Assembly (NCBI GenBank): GCA_028291515.1
Contig: JAQGHU010000019.1
Location: forward strand, 62,001 to 126,000
DNA from: Schlesneria sp.
Lineage (GTDB): Bacteria > Planctomycetota > Planctomycetia > Planctomycetales > Planctomycetaceae
Length of the DNA stretch: 64,000 nt
Direction: 5' to 3'
Shown here piece after piece: positions 35,981 to 45,473 of this stretch. Numbering within the stretch: the stretch's first letter is position 1; every line of letters starts with the position of its first letter. The notes under the pieces were generated by a model, which had not been told where the DNA came from, made no database searches, and was given only the letters and a program-made list of their open reading frames with translations. The translations under genes and the position numbers were made by a program.

Positions 35981-36035
35981 TTGACGTAGCGAATTCTTTC
36001 GCTACACTCAAACAAGTGGCGAATTCGTTCGCTAC
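35981..36035 (+). promoter_or_regulatory. blaI promoter with two BlaI-type operator dyads
   Basis: A -35 TTGACG (35981-35986) and -10 TACACT (36003-36008) are separated by 16 bp. Two 20-bp dyads, GTAGCGAATTCTTTCGCTAC (35986-36005) and GTGGCGAATTCGTTCGCTAC (36016-36035), lie 30 bp centre to centre. The first covers the space between -35 and -10. This fits autorepression by a BlaI dimer pair, with release by the protease encoded next. Confidence 0.82.
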
Positions 36036-36064
36036 TTCGCGACCGCACACAGCAGGAGGAACCG

Positions 36065-36478
36065 ATGGCGAGATCCGCGTCTTCGCAGCCCACCGAGGTG
36101 GAACTGCAGATCCTGCGTATCCTGTGGCAAAGCGGCGGGTCGACCGCTCGCGAAGTCCACAATGCACTCGCGGCGGCCGAAGCCAAAGAGACCAACTATT
36201 CCACCACCGTCAAAATGCTGGCGGTGATGTTGGAGAAGGGGTTGGTCAAGCGCGACGAGTCGGCCAGTCCGCAGATTTTCAGCGCGGCCACCAGTCAAAA
36301 GGCCACTCAGCGACGCATGCTGGGCGACCTGATCGACAAGGTCTACGACGGATCGGCGCTCAGCCTGGTTCTGCAGGCGCTGTCGTCACGCAAAGCGACC
36401 GCCGGCGAACTGACTGAAGTCCGACGCATGCTCGACGAACTCGAAAAGTTGCGGCAGCCACGACCTGACCACGAGTAA
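36065..36478 (+). CDS. blaI: BlaI/MecI/CopY-family transcriptional repressor
   Basis: 137 residues, with AGGAGGA before ATG 36065. The N-terminal winged helix (TEVELQILRILWQSGGSTAREVHNAL … NYSTTVKMLAVMLEKGLVKRD) is the standard BlaI DNA-binding domain. The C-terminal helices (RRMLGDLIDKVYDGS, EVRRMLDELEKL) form the dimer domain. The usual cleavage site for the sensor protease is expected at the domain junction. It lies 12 bp before a giant M56 peptidase gene, the classical repressor-sensor pair. Confidence 0.93.
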   Translation: MARSASSQPTEVELQILRILWQSGGSTAREVHNALAAAEAKETNYSTTVKMLAVMLEKGLVKRDESASPQIFSAATSQKATQRRMLGDLIDKVYDGSALSLVLQALSSRKATAGELTEVRRMLDELEKLRQPRPDHE

Positions 36479-36490
36479 CAGGGGACGCTC

Positions 36491-39400
36491 ATGAAAGCGA
36501 TTCTGGCAACTGGACTGGGTCTCTCGTTGGCGACCAGCGTGCGTCTGTTAGCACCCGACCCGCTCCTCCCTGCCTGGGGACAGCGGTTGGGTTGGACGTT
36601 AGTCCATTCGATCTGGCAGGTCATGCTCGTGGCCTTCGTCGCCTGGTTGGTTCTGGCTTGCTTGCGACGACAGTCAGCGCGACTTCGCTACGGTCTGGGG
36701 GTGTTCTTCCTCGCGCTCATGCTGGTCGTCCCGGCGATCACATGGTCGATGATCACGATCGCAACGCCTGCTGCTGTGCTTACGACGAACGAGTCATCTG
36801 TTCCTCAACCAATTTCAACCTCACCGATTGGCAACGCATCTTTAGTGAGCGGCTCGCAAGTCGACACGTCAGCTCTGTCGCTGGGTCCAGCTCCCACATT
36901 GTCGGAAGATGGTCGAGCACCACTCAGGGACGATCAGGCACCAGCGTCACTTCCGGAGATATCACAGCCATCGCCCATTGCCACAACTGGATACGGGCTC
37001 GAACGAGTTCGCCAATCCATTCTCCCCTGGCTGGGTCAGATCGTCGCAGTCTGGCTGGCCGGAGTCTTGTGTTGTGCGATCAGGCCTGTTGCCGGCCTAT
37101 GGACGCAGTGGCAGCTCAAACGCAGCGGACTCTCTCCGGTCGCAATCGAAACGCAACGGCTGATGTCTGACCTGGCACGACGCATGAATGTCACACCCGT
37201 GGTCCGGATCGCGGAATCAGCACTCGTTCAGGTGCCGATGGTCGTCGGCTATCTGCGACCGATCATTCTGCTTCCGGCCAGTGTGCTGGTCGGAATGACG
37301 CCGGATCAGTTGACCTCGCTATTGGCCCACGAGCTCGCTCATATTCGTCGCCACGACTGGATCGTGAACGCGATTCAAGTCGTGGTCGAGACACTGATGT
37401 TCTATCACCCCGCCGTCTGGTGGCTGTCGCACCGCATTCGCTGCGAACGCGAACTCTGCTGCGACGATCTGGCACTCGCGGTGATCGGCGACAACTTAGC
37501 CTATGGCCGAATGCTGCTCGCCCTCGAAGAACTGCGTCACCATGCGCCTGCTCCGATGACGGCCCTCGCTGGAACTGGCGGCGACTTTGCTCAACGCATT
37601 CGTCGTCTGATGCCTGGTTCGGTAACACCAGAACGAGCGGAACGTGGCTGGCTCGGGGGAATCCTCGCGCTCGGCCTGCTCGCTACCTTCTTCATCGGTT
37701 GGCTTGCCACGACAAGATCCGACGCCGAACCACAGCAGGCAGTGACCAAGGACGCCAAAACAGAAAGTGAGCCACTTCCTCCGCGGCAGGACGATGGCAT
37801 CGTAGTCCGAGGCCGGATCGTCACGGCCGATCAATCGCCATTGCCGGCAGACTTGAAGCTGCAGCGACGAGTCACGGGAAGCAACTTTGCCGAACAGGTG
37901 AAGGATGTCGCCTTCAACAGCAACGGTGAGTTCACCATCAATGTCGCTCATAAAGCTGCGTTTGTCCGTCTGTATGCGACCTCAAAAAGTTTCGCCCCGG
38001 GTTCGACACCGCGATTTGAAGTGAAGCAAGGGCAACAGGTCGATCCCGTCGTCATCACGCTGCAACGAGGCTCGACCGTTCGTATGAATCTGCGATCAGC
38101 AGAGGGGGCTCACCCCACTTCCGGAACCGCGACCGTCACGCTACGAAATGCGTTCGAACCTGATTTGGGAACATTCCCCATCGACAGTAATGGCAATGTC
38201 ACAATCGCCCATTGTCCCGATGAGCCTGTGCAGATCGACTTTCACATGCCTGGATTTGAGGAACAACGGATTCACCTCCGGCTGAACTCCGGCATCCCGA
38301 ACGACATCACAATTCGTCCCACAACACCGGCCCGCTTCCAGGTGGTCAACGCTGGCGGGCAACCGATCGCCAATGCGAAAGTCCGACTCTACAGTCGCGT
38401 TCGCGCCGACTCGTTCATGCGACCGCGAACAGAATCGGGCGATGGTCCCGTGTGGGGAGTCTCCGACGCCGACGGACGAGTCGAACTCACCACACTCTGC
38501 ACAAATGACCCTGTTACGACGAACGATCCCGGCCCTGCCGATTATGTGTTCCGGATCGACGCTCCGGGTCAGGCTCCGTACTACGTGGGACCAGTCCGTG
38601 CGGGAAGCGATCTGGGCCAGATCCAGCTTTCGAAAGCGCTGCGAGTCGATGGCGAAATCATTCGCGATGCTACTCAACCGGAACGAGTCAGCGTGCAGTG
38701 GCGTCAGGCGACACTCGAACAGGGTGCGTCCACTGGCAAAGGGGAATGGACCACAGCGAAACTGGAAGACGTCGATGGTCGTCTGCTATTGAAGCTATCG
38801 GACCTTCAACCCGGACGGTTCGATCTCTTCATTAGCTTCTCTGACCCGAAAGTGCCCGCAGGCAATATTGGCGGCACGATCGGGCAACTGGAGTTTCATG
38901 GGACTCTGACAAACAACTCTGCCGGGCTGAAGATCACTCGTGATGCCGTCACGCCAGGCGATGCGTATCTGACGGCAGCACGCGGCTCACTCTTCCCATT
39001 CGATGAGATGCCACCCAGCAACTTACCTGAACATGCAATACGGCAGTTCGATGCACGCGTTTCGGTGGTATCGCCAGCGGCCTCTGACATCGTTGAGGTA
39101 GGCGTCACCGTTGCGAATGAACGACCTCGGTTAAAGCCTCTGCTAACGTGGGCACATACTGCTCCTGTTCAACATTCGATGGGCCACGTCAGTTGGCATG
39201 TGATCATTCTCGACGACGGCACTGTGATCGTGCCCCCTGGCCATTCCAATGACATCGGTGCTTACCACAAGCTGTCCGCCGGTGAGCTTCGCTTGTTAAC
39301 GCTACTGCTGAATAAGCACGCTGATCTCTGGGGCAAGCAAATTCCCGCCAACGATCCTGAACTGGGGAACTGGCGAAACGGATCGGAATCAATCGTCTAT

Positions 39401-42235
39401 AGTCGCGATGGAACGCCGAAAGCATTTCATGCCTGGGATGTTGCAGATGAGACAATCGATCCACAAATTGCAGCAGCCAAGAAAGCGATTACCGACAAGC
39501 TGTCGCAAATCATCATCGAGGCCAAATGTGGCAGTCGAGCCGCACTGGTAAACTATCGCAACTTGGCAAACCAAGCGTTGCTAAACGCCTCATCGAAGGC
39601 CACTCCCTTCGATAACAACACATGGTGCAGTGCCGCCATCGAACCCGACGGAAGCCGGACCATCGACTTCGCGATGACGACAGAGAACTCGCGCGTCAGC
39701 CTGGTCCATCCGATCGGAGGTCAGCCGTATGTCGAGTATATCGAATTAGACAATAGACGCGTCGTGAGTATTGACGATCCCTTTATGATGATTCGCAGCG
39801 TTGTTCAAGACGAAAACAAACGCCCGATCCCACATGCTGATGTTGTTCTCTGTCTTGTGAATGGGAACGGCTCGGAAGAACAAACCAGCTTCGTGGCGAC
39901 TGCTCAAGCGGACGAGCTAGGTCGGTACGAACTAAAGCTGTATGAGAAAGCCAGCAGGCTCTATCAGGTCAACACAAAAGCGGTGACCTGGGCAATGGCG
40001 GACAATTTCGGGGTGGGGATTATCGGCATTTCGATCGGGCGAGAGCCTCCTGCCCCCCAACCATTGAGTGCCGCCCGAACGGTCGAGTTCAAGATCCGAG
40101 ACGAAGACAATCAATTCGTCGCGGGGCAAGTAACACGCCTGAATCTGGATAGTTCCCAAGTTCCTCCTCAGTTCCTGGAACGCATGATCGTTACTCGCAG
40201 CGACGGACTGTTCGAACTCAAGCAGATGCCATCAAAGTTTTTGAACGATACCCTGGGTTCGTCGACACTGCGAGAGTTGTTCTTCAAGACTCGGGCCCAC
40301 GGCGTGCAGAGATTCATGTGGCGAACTGATATGACCGCCGTGCGCGAGGGAACAGATCCCATCGAGCTTGCGGTCCGCCCACTGGCGACCCTCAGCGGGC
40401 AACTCGTCGCCCGCGACGGTGTGCTACCGATGGACGTGATTAGCAATGTTGAGATCGACGTGGAAACGTTCAATGGCGACTCGTCGATGAAACAGCCGTG
40501 GTGCTCTGGCCAGGCAACCACCACGACCGACGCCTCCGGTCGATTCGACCTTCATGTGGCGGCCGGTCGGTTGGCGAGAATCAGAACAAAACTTCCATCT
40601 GTTGCCGGCTGGAAACCATTACTGCCAACGCGAGATGACATCCTTCTGAACCCAGGCAACAACCCTTCCATTGATTTGCCACTCGTCGCGACTCGCCAGT
40701 TAACCGGCACGGTCGTGCGACCGAATGGCGATGGAGTTCGCAGTGTTGATTTTTCGATTGGCTATGGTGTACCGCAGACCAAAGTCGTCAGTGACGAACG
40801 AAGCGAGACGAAATCGGAATATCGCGAAACGGTCATCACCAATTCAGCCGGTCGGTTCTCGATCGAGGTCATTCCCGGTGATGTCGCGATGTACTGGCAT
40901 TTCGCTCCCGGAGGCAACTTCGGCTCTGCTGTCTTGTGGCCCGATCAGACGCCGCAACCTATCGAATGGCAACCGGGGCAAATGATCCGAATTCCCAGCG
41001 GGAAAGATCCCTTCGAACTCCCTACCATCACATTGACCACGCACACAGGGACCCTACTCGACGCATCGGGCCAACCGCTGGAAGCGGTCATCGTTGTCGG
41101 TGGCCGCGGTCGTGGCTTGGGACGGTCCAGTTCCGATGGCAAATTCGCATTCGAAGTGATCGGGCAAGCAACCGAGTGGACAGTGACCCCTAAGAACAAC
41201 TCCGGTCAATTTGACTTTCCAACGGCAGCCTCCCCTATAGCGAAAATCATTCGCGAATCGCCACTCGTGCTGCAAGTTGTTGAGCAGCCACCAGGCAACC
41301 AGAAATCGACCACACAAGAACAATCGTCGCTCCGATCGAAAGACGACAAGCAGGTCCAATCCGCAGCGGCAAATCAGGAACCGCCTTGGTCAGTCTTCGG
41401 CAACGTTTTCGATGGTGATGGAAAACCAGTCGGTGGTGCCAAAGTCTGGGCGAGTACTGGCGTTGGTAGTTTGCATGTGACTGGCAGCGCCGAAACGAAC
41501 GAGCAGGGACGATACGAATTCCGTTTTGGACCAGGAGTGTCGTTTGAAGCTAAAGATCAGGTCCAGCTTCAAGCCGCGACAATCATGGTGAGTAAACCCG
41601 GCTTCTTCGAGAAGAATCTGTCGCGTCAGGGCAATCTCACGATGGCTCGAAAAGCCCCCGAGACTTTGGATTGGTCAAAACGCAAGAACGACATCATTCT
41701 TCCCGATCTGCCTCGTCAAGTCGATTTCATTCTCTTGCCCGCCGCTCACTTGGCAGGAACCTTGATCGATGCCGGTGACAACCCTTTGGCGGGTTATCGC
41801 ATTTCATTAACCGGTGACGATCTGCCTCCCTCATCGAGCGTAATCGGTTCCGCGAAGTCCGATGAAAAAGGTCAGTTCAGGCTGACTGAGATTCCGACTG
41901 GCTTCAAATATCAGATCCTGGTTGAGCCACCCAAAGCCGAACCCCCCTGGAACGCCTGGGCGAGCGGCCCGTTTGATTTCCGCGCTAGCTCTGGTGACGA
42001 GTTCTTCATCCAACAGGCCGATCGCGAAGTCGCTGCGAATCGGTTTGAGTTGCAGATCAAAGGGAGCGGAGTGAATTGGAAGGCCGCGTTAAAAATGGGC
42101 AGCGACCATCAGAAACTGGAACCGACCGGTGACTATCTTGTCAGTGATTCCCGTCTGCATGCTGCGACAATTCGTCTTACTCTCGATCCTCAGAATGACG
42201 CTGAAGTTCCTCCAAAGAAAGACGGAACGAGATAG
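36491..42235 (+). CDS. Giant BlaR1-like M56 metallopeptidase with many carboxypeptidase-regulatory/β-sandwich domains
   Basis: 1914 residues. The N-terminal ~410 residues are the BlaR1-type part: membrane helices at about 35-90 and 180-205, the zinc site LLAHELAHIRRHDW (His280, Glu281, His284), the third-ligand region RCERELCCDD, and a helix near 390-405. The remaining ~1500 residues are predicted extracellular, as a chain of Ig/carboxypeptidase-regulatory repeats with the usual openings (QPIANAKVRLYS, RPIPHADVVLC, KPVGGAKVWAS, NPLAGYRISL). No penicillin-binding sensor is seen. The long array may sense or anchor something at the cell surface while the protease cleaves BlaI. The fused length is striking, but this design recurs in planctomycetes. 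Confidence 0.88.
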   Translation: MKAILATGLGLSLATSVRLLAPDPLLPAWGQRLGWTLVHSIWQVMLVAFVAWLVLACLRRQSARLRYGLGVFFLALMLVVPAITWSMITIATPAAVLTTNESSVPQPISTSPIGNASLVSGSQVDTSALSLGPAPTLSEDGRAPLRDDQAPASLPEISQPSPIATTGYGLERVRQSILPWLGQIVAVWLAGVLCCAIRPVAGLWTQWQLKRSGLSPVAIETQRLMSDLARRMNVTPVVRIAESALVQVPMVVGYLRPIILLPASVLVGMTPDQLTSLLAHELAHIRRHDWIVNAIQVVVETLMFYHPAVWWLSHRIRCERELCCDDLALAVIGDNLAYGRMLLALEELRHHAPAPMTALAGTGGDFAQRIRRLMPGSVTPERAERGWLGGILALGLLATFFIGWLATTRSDAEPQQAVTKDAKTESEPLPPRQDDGIVVRGRIVTADQSPLPADLKLQRRVTGSNFAEQVKDVAFNSNGEFTINVAHKAAFVRLYATSKSFAPGSTPRFEVKQGQQVDPVVITLQRGSTVRMNLRSAEGAHPTSGTATVTLRNAFEPDLGTFPIDSNGNVTIAHCPDEPVQIDFHMPGFEEQRIHLRLNSGIPNDITIRPTTPARFQVVNAGGQPIANAKVRLYSRVRADSFMRPRTESGDGPVWGVSDADGRVELTTLCTNDPVTTNDPGPADYVFRIDAPGQAPYYVGPVRAGSDLGQIQLSKALRVDGEIIRDATQPERVSVQWRQATLEQGASTGKGEWTTAKLEDVDGRLLLKLSDLQPGRFDLFISFSDPKVPAGNIGGTIGQLEFHGTLTNNSAGLKITRDAVTPGDAYLTAARGSLFPFDEMPPSNLPEHAIRQFDARVSVVSPAASDIVEVGVTVANERPRLKPLLTWAHTAPVQHSMGHVSWHVIILDDGTVIVPPGHSNDIGAYHKLSAGELRLLTLLLNKHADLWGKQIPANDPELGNWRNGSESIVYSRDGTPKAFHAWDVADETIDPQIAAAKKAITDKLSQIIIEAKCGSRAALVNYRNLANQALLNASSKATPFDNNTWCSAAIEPDGSRTIDFAMTTENSRVSLVHPIGGQPYVEYIELDNRRVVSIDDPFMMIRSVVQDENKRPIPHADVVLCLVNGNGSEEQTSFVATAQADELGRYELKLYEKASRLYQVNTKAVTWAMADNFGVGIIGISIGREPPAPQPLSAARTVEFKIRDEDNQFVAGQVTRLNLDSSQVPPQFLERMIVTRSDGLFELKQMPSKFLNDTLGSSTLRELFFKTRAHGVQRFMWRTDMTAVREGTDPIELAVRPLATLSGQLVARDGVLPMDVISNVEIDVETFNGDSSMKQPWCSGQATTTTDASGRFDLHVAAGRLARIRTKLPSVAGWKPLLPTRDDILLNPGNNPSIDLPLVATRQLTGTVVRPNGDGVRSVDFSIGYGVPQTKVVSDERSETKSEYRETVITNSAGRFSIEVIPGDVAMYWHFAPGGNFGSAVLWPDQTPQPIEWQPGQMIRIPSGKDPFELPTITLTTHTGTLLDASGQPLEAVIVVGGRGRGLGRSSSDGKFAFEVIGQATEWTVTPKNNSGQFDFPTAASPIAKIIRESPLVLQVVEQPPGNQKSTTQEQSSLRSKDDKQVQSAAANQEPPWSVFGNVFDGDGKPVGGAKVWASTGVGSLHVTGSAETNEQGRYEFRFGPGVSFEAKDQVQLQAATIMVSKPGFFEKNLSRQGNLTMARKAPETLDWSKRKNDIILPDLPRQVDFILLPAAHLAGTLIDAGDNPLAGYRISLTGDDLPPSSSVIGSAKSDEKGQFRLTEIPTGFKYQILVEPPKAEPPWNAWASGPFDFRASSGDEFFIQQADREVAANRFELQIKGSGVNWKAALKMGSDHQKLEPTGDYLVSDSRLHAATIRLTLDPQNDAEVPPKKDGTR

Positions 42236-42518
42236 CAGCAGGGGGACTAGACGAACTCATCAACGAACACCGCTTCATGATCTGTTAAGCCATGATTGCT
42301 TTACCGTAAGGAAAACAGTTTTGATCCGACGACGATCGTTGATCGTTGAAAACGGCATTGCCGATTCCGGCAGAAGACTGCCACTCATTCAGATCGATTC
42401 CCATTTTTTTGCGTGAAAATGACAAAGAGATACATTTTCCCGTGAAAGAAACCGGAGCCAGTTACGTCTTAATTGGTGCAGTGCTGAGACTGGTCGAACT
42501 TTGTGGAAGGGGCGACAA

Positions 42519-43043
42519 GTGACGACGGATCAGGAACTCGTAGAACGAGTGCAAGCAGGTGACGTGCAAGCATTTGCCGCACTTGTCGAACGTTACGAAC
42601 GCAGCGTGCTGGCGGTCGTACAGGCGGAACTGCGTGATCCCCAAGCGGCACGCAAAGTGGCGAAAAGAACGCTGGTGCGAGCCTTCCGGCGACTTTCCAC
42701 GCTGGACGACGGATCTCAGTTTGGATCCTGGCTGTTGAAGCTCGCTCGTCGCCAATCGATTAACGCTGTCCGCACGATGCCGACTGCGGTCGGGGCGAAA
42801 ATGGCCGAGGGAAATACCCATGACCGTTGCGACCCCGAATGGATCGAGCATGAACATATGCTCGGTCTGGTCACACGATTGCCGGACGAAGATCGACGGC
42901 TGATCGGTCTACGCTACTTCGACAATCACACCTTGCCCGAGATCGCCGCTCTGGTCGGGTATCCGATGGATCAGGTGACGCGTCGAATCTCGCTGGCGCA
43001 CATGCGATTGCAGTACTGGTGGAGTCGGGAGCAAGAACTATGA
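42519..43043 (+). CDS. ECF-type RNA polymerase sigma factor
   Basis: 174 residues from GTG 42519, with AAGGGG upstream. A TTG at 42501 is less likely. Region 2 (DQELVERVQAGDVQAFAALVERYE … RTLVRAFRRL) and region 4 (RLPDEDRRLIGLRYFDNHTLPEIAALVG … VTRRISLAHMRLQYWW) are both present. The sigma-2 motif is shorter than usual around ELRDPQAARKVAKR. It follows the M56 gene by ~280 bp and overlaps a short downstream frame by 4 bp. Confidence 0.88.
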   Translation: MTTDQELVERVQAGDVQAFAALVERYERSVLAVVQAELRDPQAARKVAKRTLVRAFRRLSTLDDGSQFGSWLLKLARRQSINAVRTMPTAVGAKMAEGNTHDRCDPEWIEHEHMLGLVTRLPDEDRRLIGLRYFDNHTLPEIAALVGYPMDQVTRRISLAHMRLQYWWSREQEL

Positions 43044-43195
43044 AATCACCTCAGCCCATCGAAAATCGCCTGCAGTCCACCGGTACCACCCTGCGAGATC
43101 GACCCTCAGTCGTCGACCAGGTCATGGCCGAAATCCAACGCCGCGCCTCGGCCGGGCCGTCACGCCCACAACCGGATACGACTTCAAGGCCGTAG
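43040..43195 (+). pseudogene. Short N-terminal fragment of a probable anti-sigma gene
   Basis: 51 codons overlapping the sigma stop (ATGA). The text IENRLQSTG … RDRPSVVDQVMAEIQRR matches the start of proteins usually encoded after such sigma factors, but it ends before any membrane or zinc region. Beyond it is a hairpin, CAAGGTC/GACCTTG (43214-43232), and no gene to 43570. It is probably truncated. A genuine short peptide is also possible. Confidence 0.45.
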
Positions 43196-43570
43196 TCTTC
43201 GTGCTTTCGTAGCCAAGGTCGCCAAGACCTTGGGCAATCGCACGCCACCCCCTGACTGGTCGAACGCCGGATGTGATCCCAGTCGAGCCGCCCCACGTCA
43301 GCGCGCGAACCTCTTCCCGAGCGCCTCGTTTGGGGTTCTCGTTTACCGCGCAGGCATCGCCCCACGCGCAAGCTGGGCTGTCAGCAACAATCGTCTGACA
43401 TCGGTCCCATCAGTCCTATTTGTCCCATCGCAATGGGATCCCAAGTGACAGTCGCCTGCCATCGTACACGCGGTGAAACGATGAAACCGCGGCGGCATCG
43501 ACAACTCCTCCGTTGAACCCCATAGATAACTTCTTTGCCAATACCGTGCGACCTCCGCGGAAATCCTCAA

Positions 43571-43628
43571 TCAAACACTTGTTTTAATCCGATGTTTGAT
43601 CTAGAATCTCAGTCAAACAAACGTTTGA
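43571..43628 (+). promoter_or_regulatory. Promoter and dyad operators of the cecR-dev operon
   Basis: Two dyads, TCAAACACTTGTTTTA (43571-43586, imperfect) and TCAAACAAACGTTTGA (43613-43628, perfect), are 42 bp apart. A half site TGTTTGAT lies between. TTGTTT (43579-43584) and TAGAAT (43602-43607) with 17 bp spacing form a plausible promoter, so binding would block both -35 and the start region. The product of the next gene is the likely binder. Confidence 0.65.
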
Positions 43629-43661
43629 TTCCGATTCTCGCAGATTTACACGAAGGCCAGC

Positions 43662-44324
43662 ATGATCGACGACACTCGCCAACGACTGATTGACGCCGCC
43701 GGAGCGATCTTCGCCGAAAAGGGGTACGAAGCCGCCAGCGTTCGTGACATCTGTCAGCAGGCGTCGGCCAACATCGCCGCGGTCAACTACCACTTCGGCG
43801 AAAAAAAGTCGCTGTATGTGGCTGCGGTCAGACATGCCCAGTCGTGTGCGGATAGCGAAAACCCTGAAATGACCTGGCCCGCGGACATGTCGCCGGTCGA
43901 GCGATTGCGGGCTCATATTCTGCAGATGCTGCAGCGAAAGCTAGAGGGCGACAAGCCGGCTTGGCATCTGGGGATCATGTTACGCGAAATGGCGTTCCCC
44001 ACAGAAGCCTGTGCGGCCGTCGTGGAAGACTATGTACGGCCGATGGCCAACGGCATGCGAGCCATCCTGCTGGATCTGCTAGGTCATGATTTCCCCGAAG
44101 AAAAGGGGAACATGATCGGGTTTAGCATCGTCGGTCAGGTCCTGTTCTACTATGTGCATCAACCGGTGATTCGCTTACTGATCGGTGAGTCAGCGCATGA
44201 CGCGTTGACCGTTCAGAAGCTCGCCGATCACATCACCAACTTCAGCCTGGCCGCGATGGGATTGGCCCCGAGTTTGGGACATTCCACTCCGACCCCGCCC
44301 ATAACAACAAAGGCGATGACATGA
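43662..44324 (+). CDS. TetR-family repressor, CecR/YbiH-like
   Basis: 220 residues. The N-terminal HTH (TRQRLIDAAGAIFAEKGYEAASVRDICQ … NIAAVNYHFGEKKSLYVAAV) is canonical TetR. The C-terminal domain (WHLGIMLREMAFPTEAC … YVRPMANGMRAIL) matches the CecR/DUF1956 type, which regulates exporters. It overlaps the permease gene by 4 bp (ATGA), so the regulator heads its own operon. Confidence 0.88.
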   Translation: MIDDTRQRLIDAAGAIFAEKGYEAASVRDICQQASANIAAVNYHFGEKKSLYVAAVRHAQSCADSENPEMTWPADMSPVERLRAHILQMLQRKLEGDKPAWHLGIMLREMAFPTEACAAVVEDYVRPMANGMRAILLDLLGHDFPEEKGNMIGFSIVGQVLFYYVHQPVIRLLIGESAHDALTVQKLADHITNFSLAAMGLAPSLGHSTPTPPITTKAMT

Positions 44325-45460
44325 GCTGGGTTGCCTGGAAAATGCTGACCGGAGATCGCGCGAAGTACTTCGGGACTGTCTTCGGCGTCGCCTTCGGCGT
44401 GCTGTTGATCTCGCAGCAGATGGCCATTTTCGTCGGCCTGATGCGCCGAACGGCTCACGCGGCCATCGATGTCCGCGATGCTTCGATCTGGGTCATGGAC
44501 CCCGAAGGCAAAAACGTCGACGAAGTGAAGCCCCTCTCGGACAGCGACCTGTACCGTGTGCGTGGTGTGGAAGGCGTCGAGTGGGCCGTCCGCCTCTATA
44601 AGAGTCTGGTGCGAGCCCGCATCGACAATGGTGAGTTCCGCCAGTCGATTCTGCTTGGCATTGATGATCACACCTTGATCGGGGCTCCTGTCAAACTGGT
44701 GGCCGGTTCGCTGGCCGACCTGCGCCGTCCGGATGCGATCATCATCGATCGGCCGGGCTATCGCCTGTTTTGGGGCGACGGTCCGATCGTGCTCGGTAAG
44801 ACCTTGGAAATGAACGATCGCCGCGCGGTGGTGGTCGGTGTCTGCGATACGACACCACCATTCCAAACATTCCCTGTGATGTATACGCGGTACTCACAAG
44901 CCCTCGGCTTTGCTCCGCGAGAACGTAACCAACTCTCGTTCGTACTGGCTCACGAGAAAGAAGGGTCCGACCCGCAGCAAGTCTGCGACTCGATCCGCGC
45001 ATCTACTGGGCTAGCTGCGCGAACTCGCGGTGACATGATCTGGTTTGTGATCGGCTTCTACCTGAGATCGACTGGGATCCCGGTGAACTTCGGGATCACG
45101 ATCGCCCTGGGCTTCATTGTAGGTACCGCAATCGCCGGGCAAACGTTCTATTTGTTCACGCTCGAAAATCTAAAGCAGTTCGGGGCATTGAAGGCCATGG
45201 GAGTCAGTAATCGACGACTCATCGGCATGATCCTGCTTCAGGCCACTATCGTCGGCTGCATCGGGTACGGCCTGGGCATCGGAATGACATCACTCTTCTT
45301 CGAATCGACGCAAGGTGTCACCGCCTTGATGGGCTTCTATCTGCCATGGCAGGTCGCGGTGATCGCGGCCGGTGCCGTGGCCGTGATTATCGTGCTCGCC
45401 AGCATGATCAGCTTACGCAAAGTGTTGATCCTGGAACCCGCCGTCGTGTTCCGCGGATAG
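44321..45460 (+). CDS. DevC-type ABC transporter permease
   Basis: 379 residues with the FtsX/MacB layout: an N-terminal helix (YFGTVFGVAFGVLLISQQ), a large periplasmic domain (about 50-240), and three C-terminal helices (GITIALGFIVGTAIAGQTFYLF, LIGMILLQATIVGCIGYGLGIG, AVIAAGAVAVIIVLASMIS). The LKQFGALKAMGVSNRRL loop contacts the ATPase. It forms the membrane part of a three-component exporter with the next two genes. Order permease-ATPase-fusion protein. Confidence 0.88.
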   Translation: MSWVAWKMLTGDRAKYFGTVFGVAFGVLLISQQMAIFVGLMRRTAHAAIDVRDASIWVMDPEGKNVDEVKPLSDSDLYRVRGVEGVEWAVRLYKSLVRARIDNGEFRQSILLGIDDHTLIGAPVKLVAGSLADLRRPDAIIIDRPGYRLFWGDGPIVLGKTLEMNDRRAVVVGVCDTTPPFQTFPVMYTRYSQALGFAPRERNQLSFVLAHEKEGSDPQQVCDSIRASTGLAARTRGDMIWFVIGFYLRSTGIPVNFGITIALGFIVGTAIAGQTFYLFTLENLKQFGALKAMGVSNRRLIGMILLQATIVGCIGYGLGIGMTSLFFESTQGVTALMGFYLPWQVAVIAAGAVAVIIVLASMISLRKVLILEPAVVFRG

Positions 45461-45473
45461 TGAGGTACGCATC

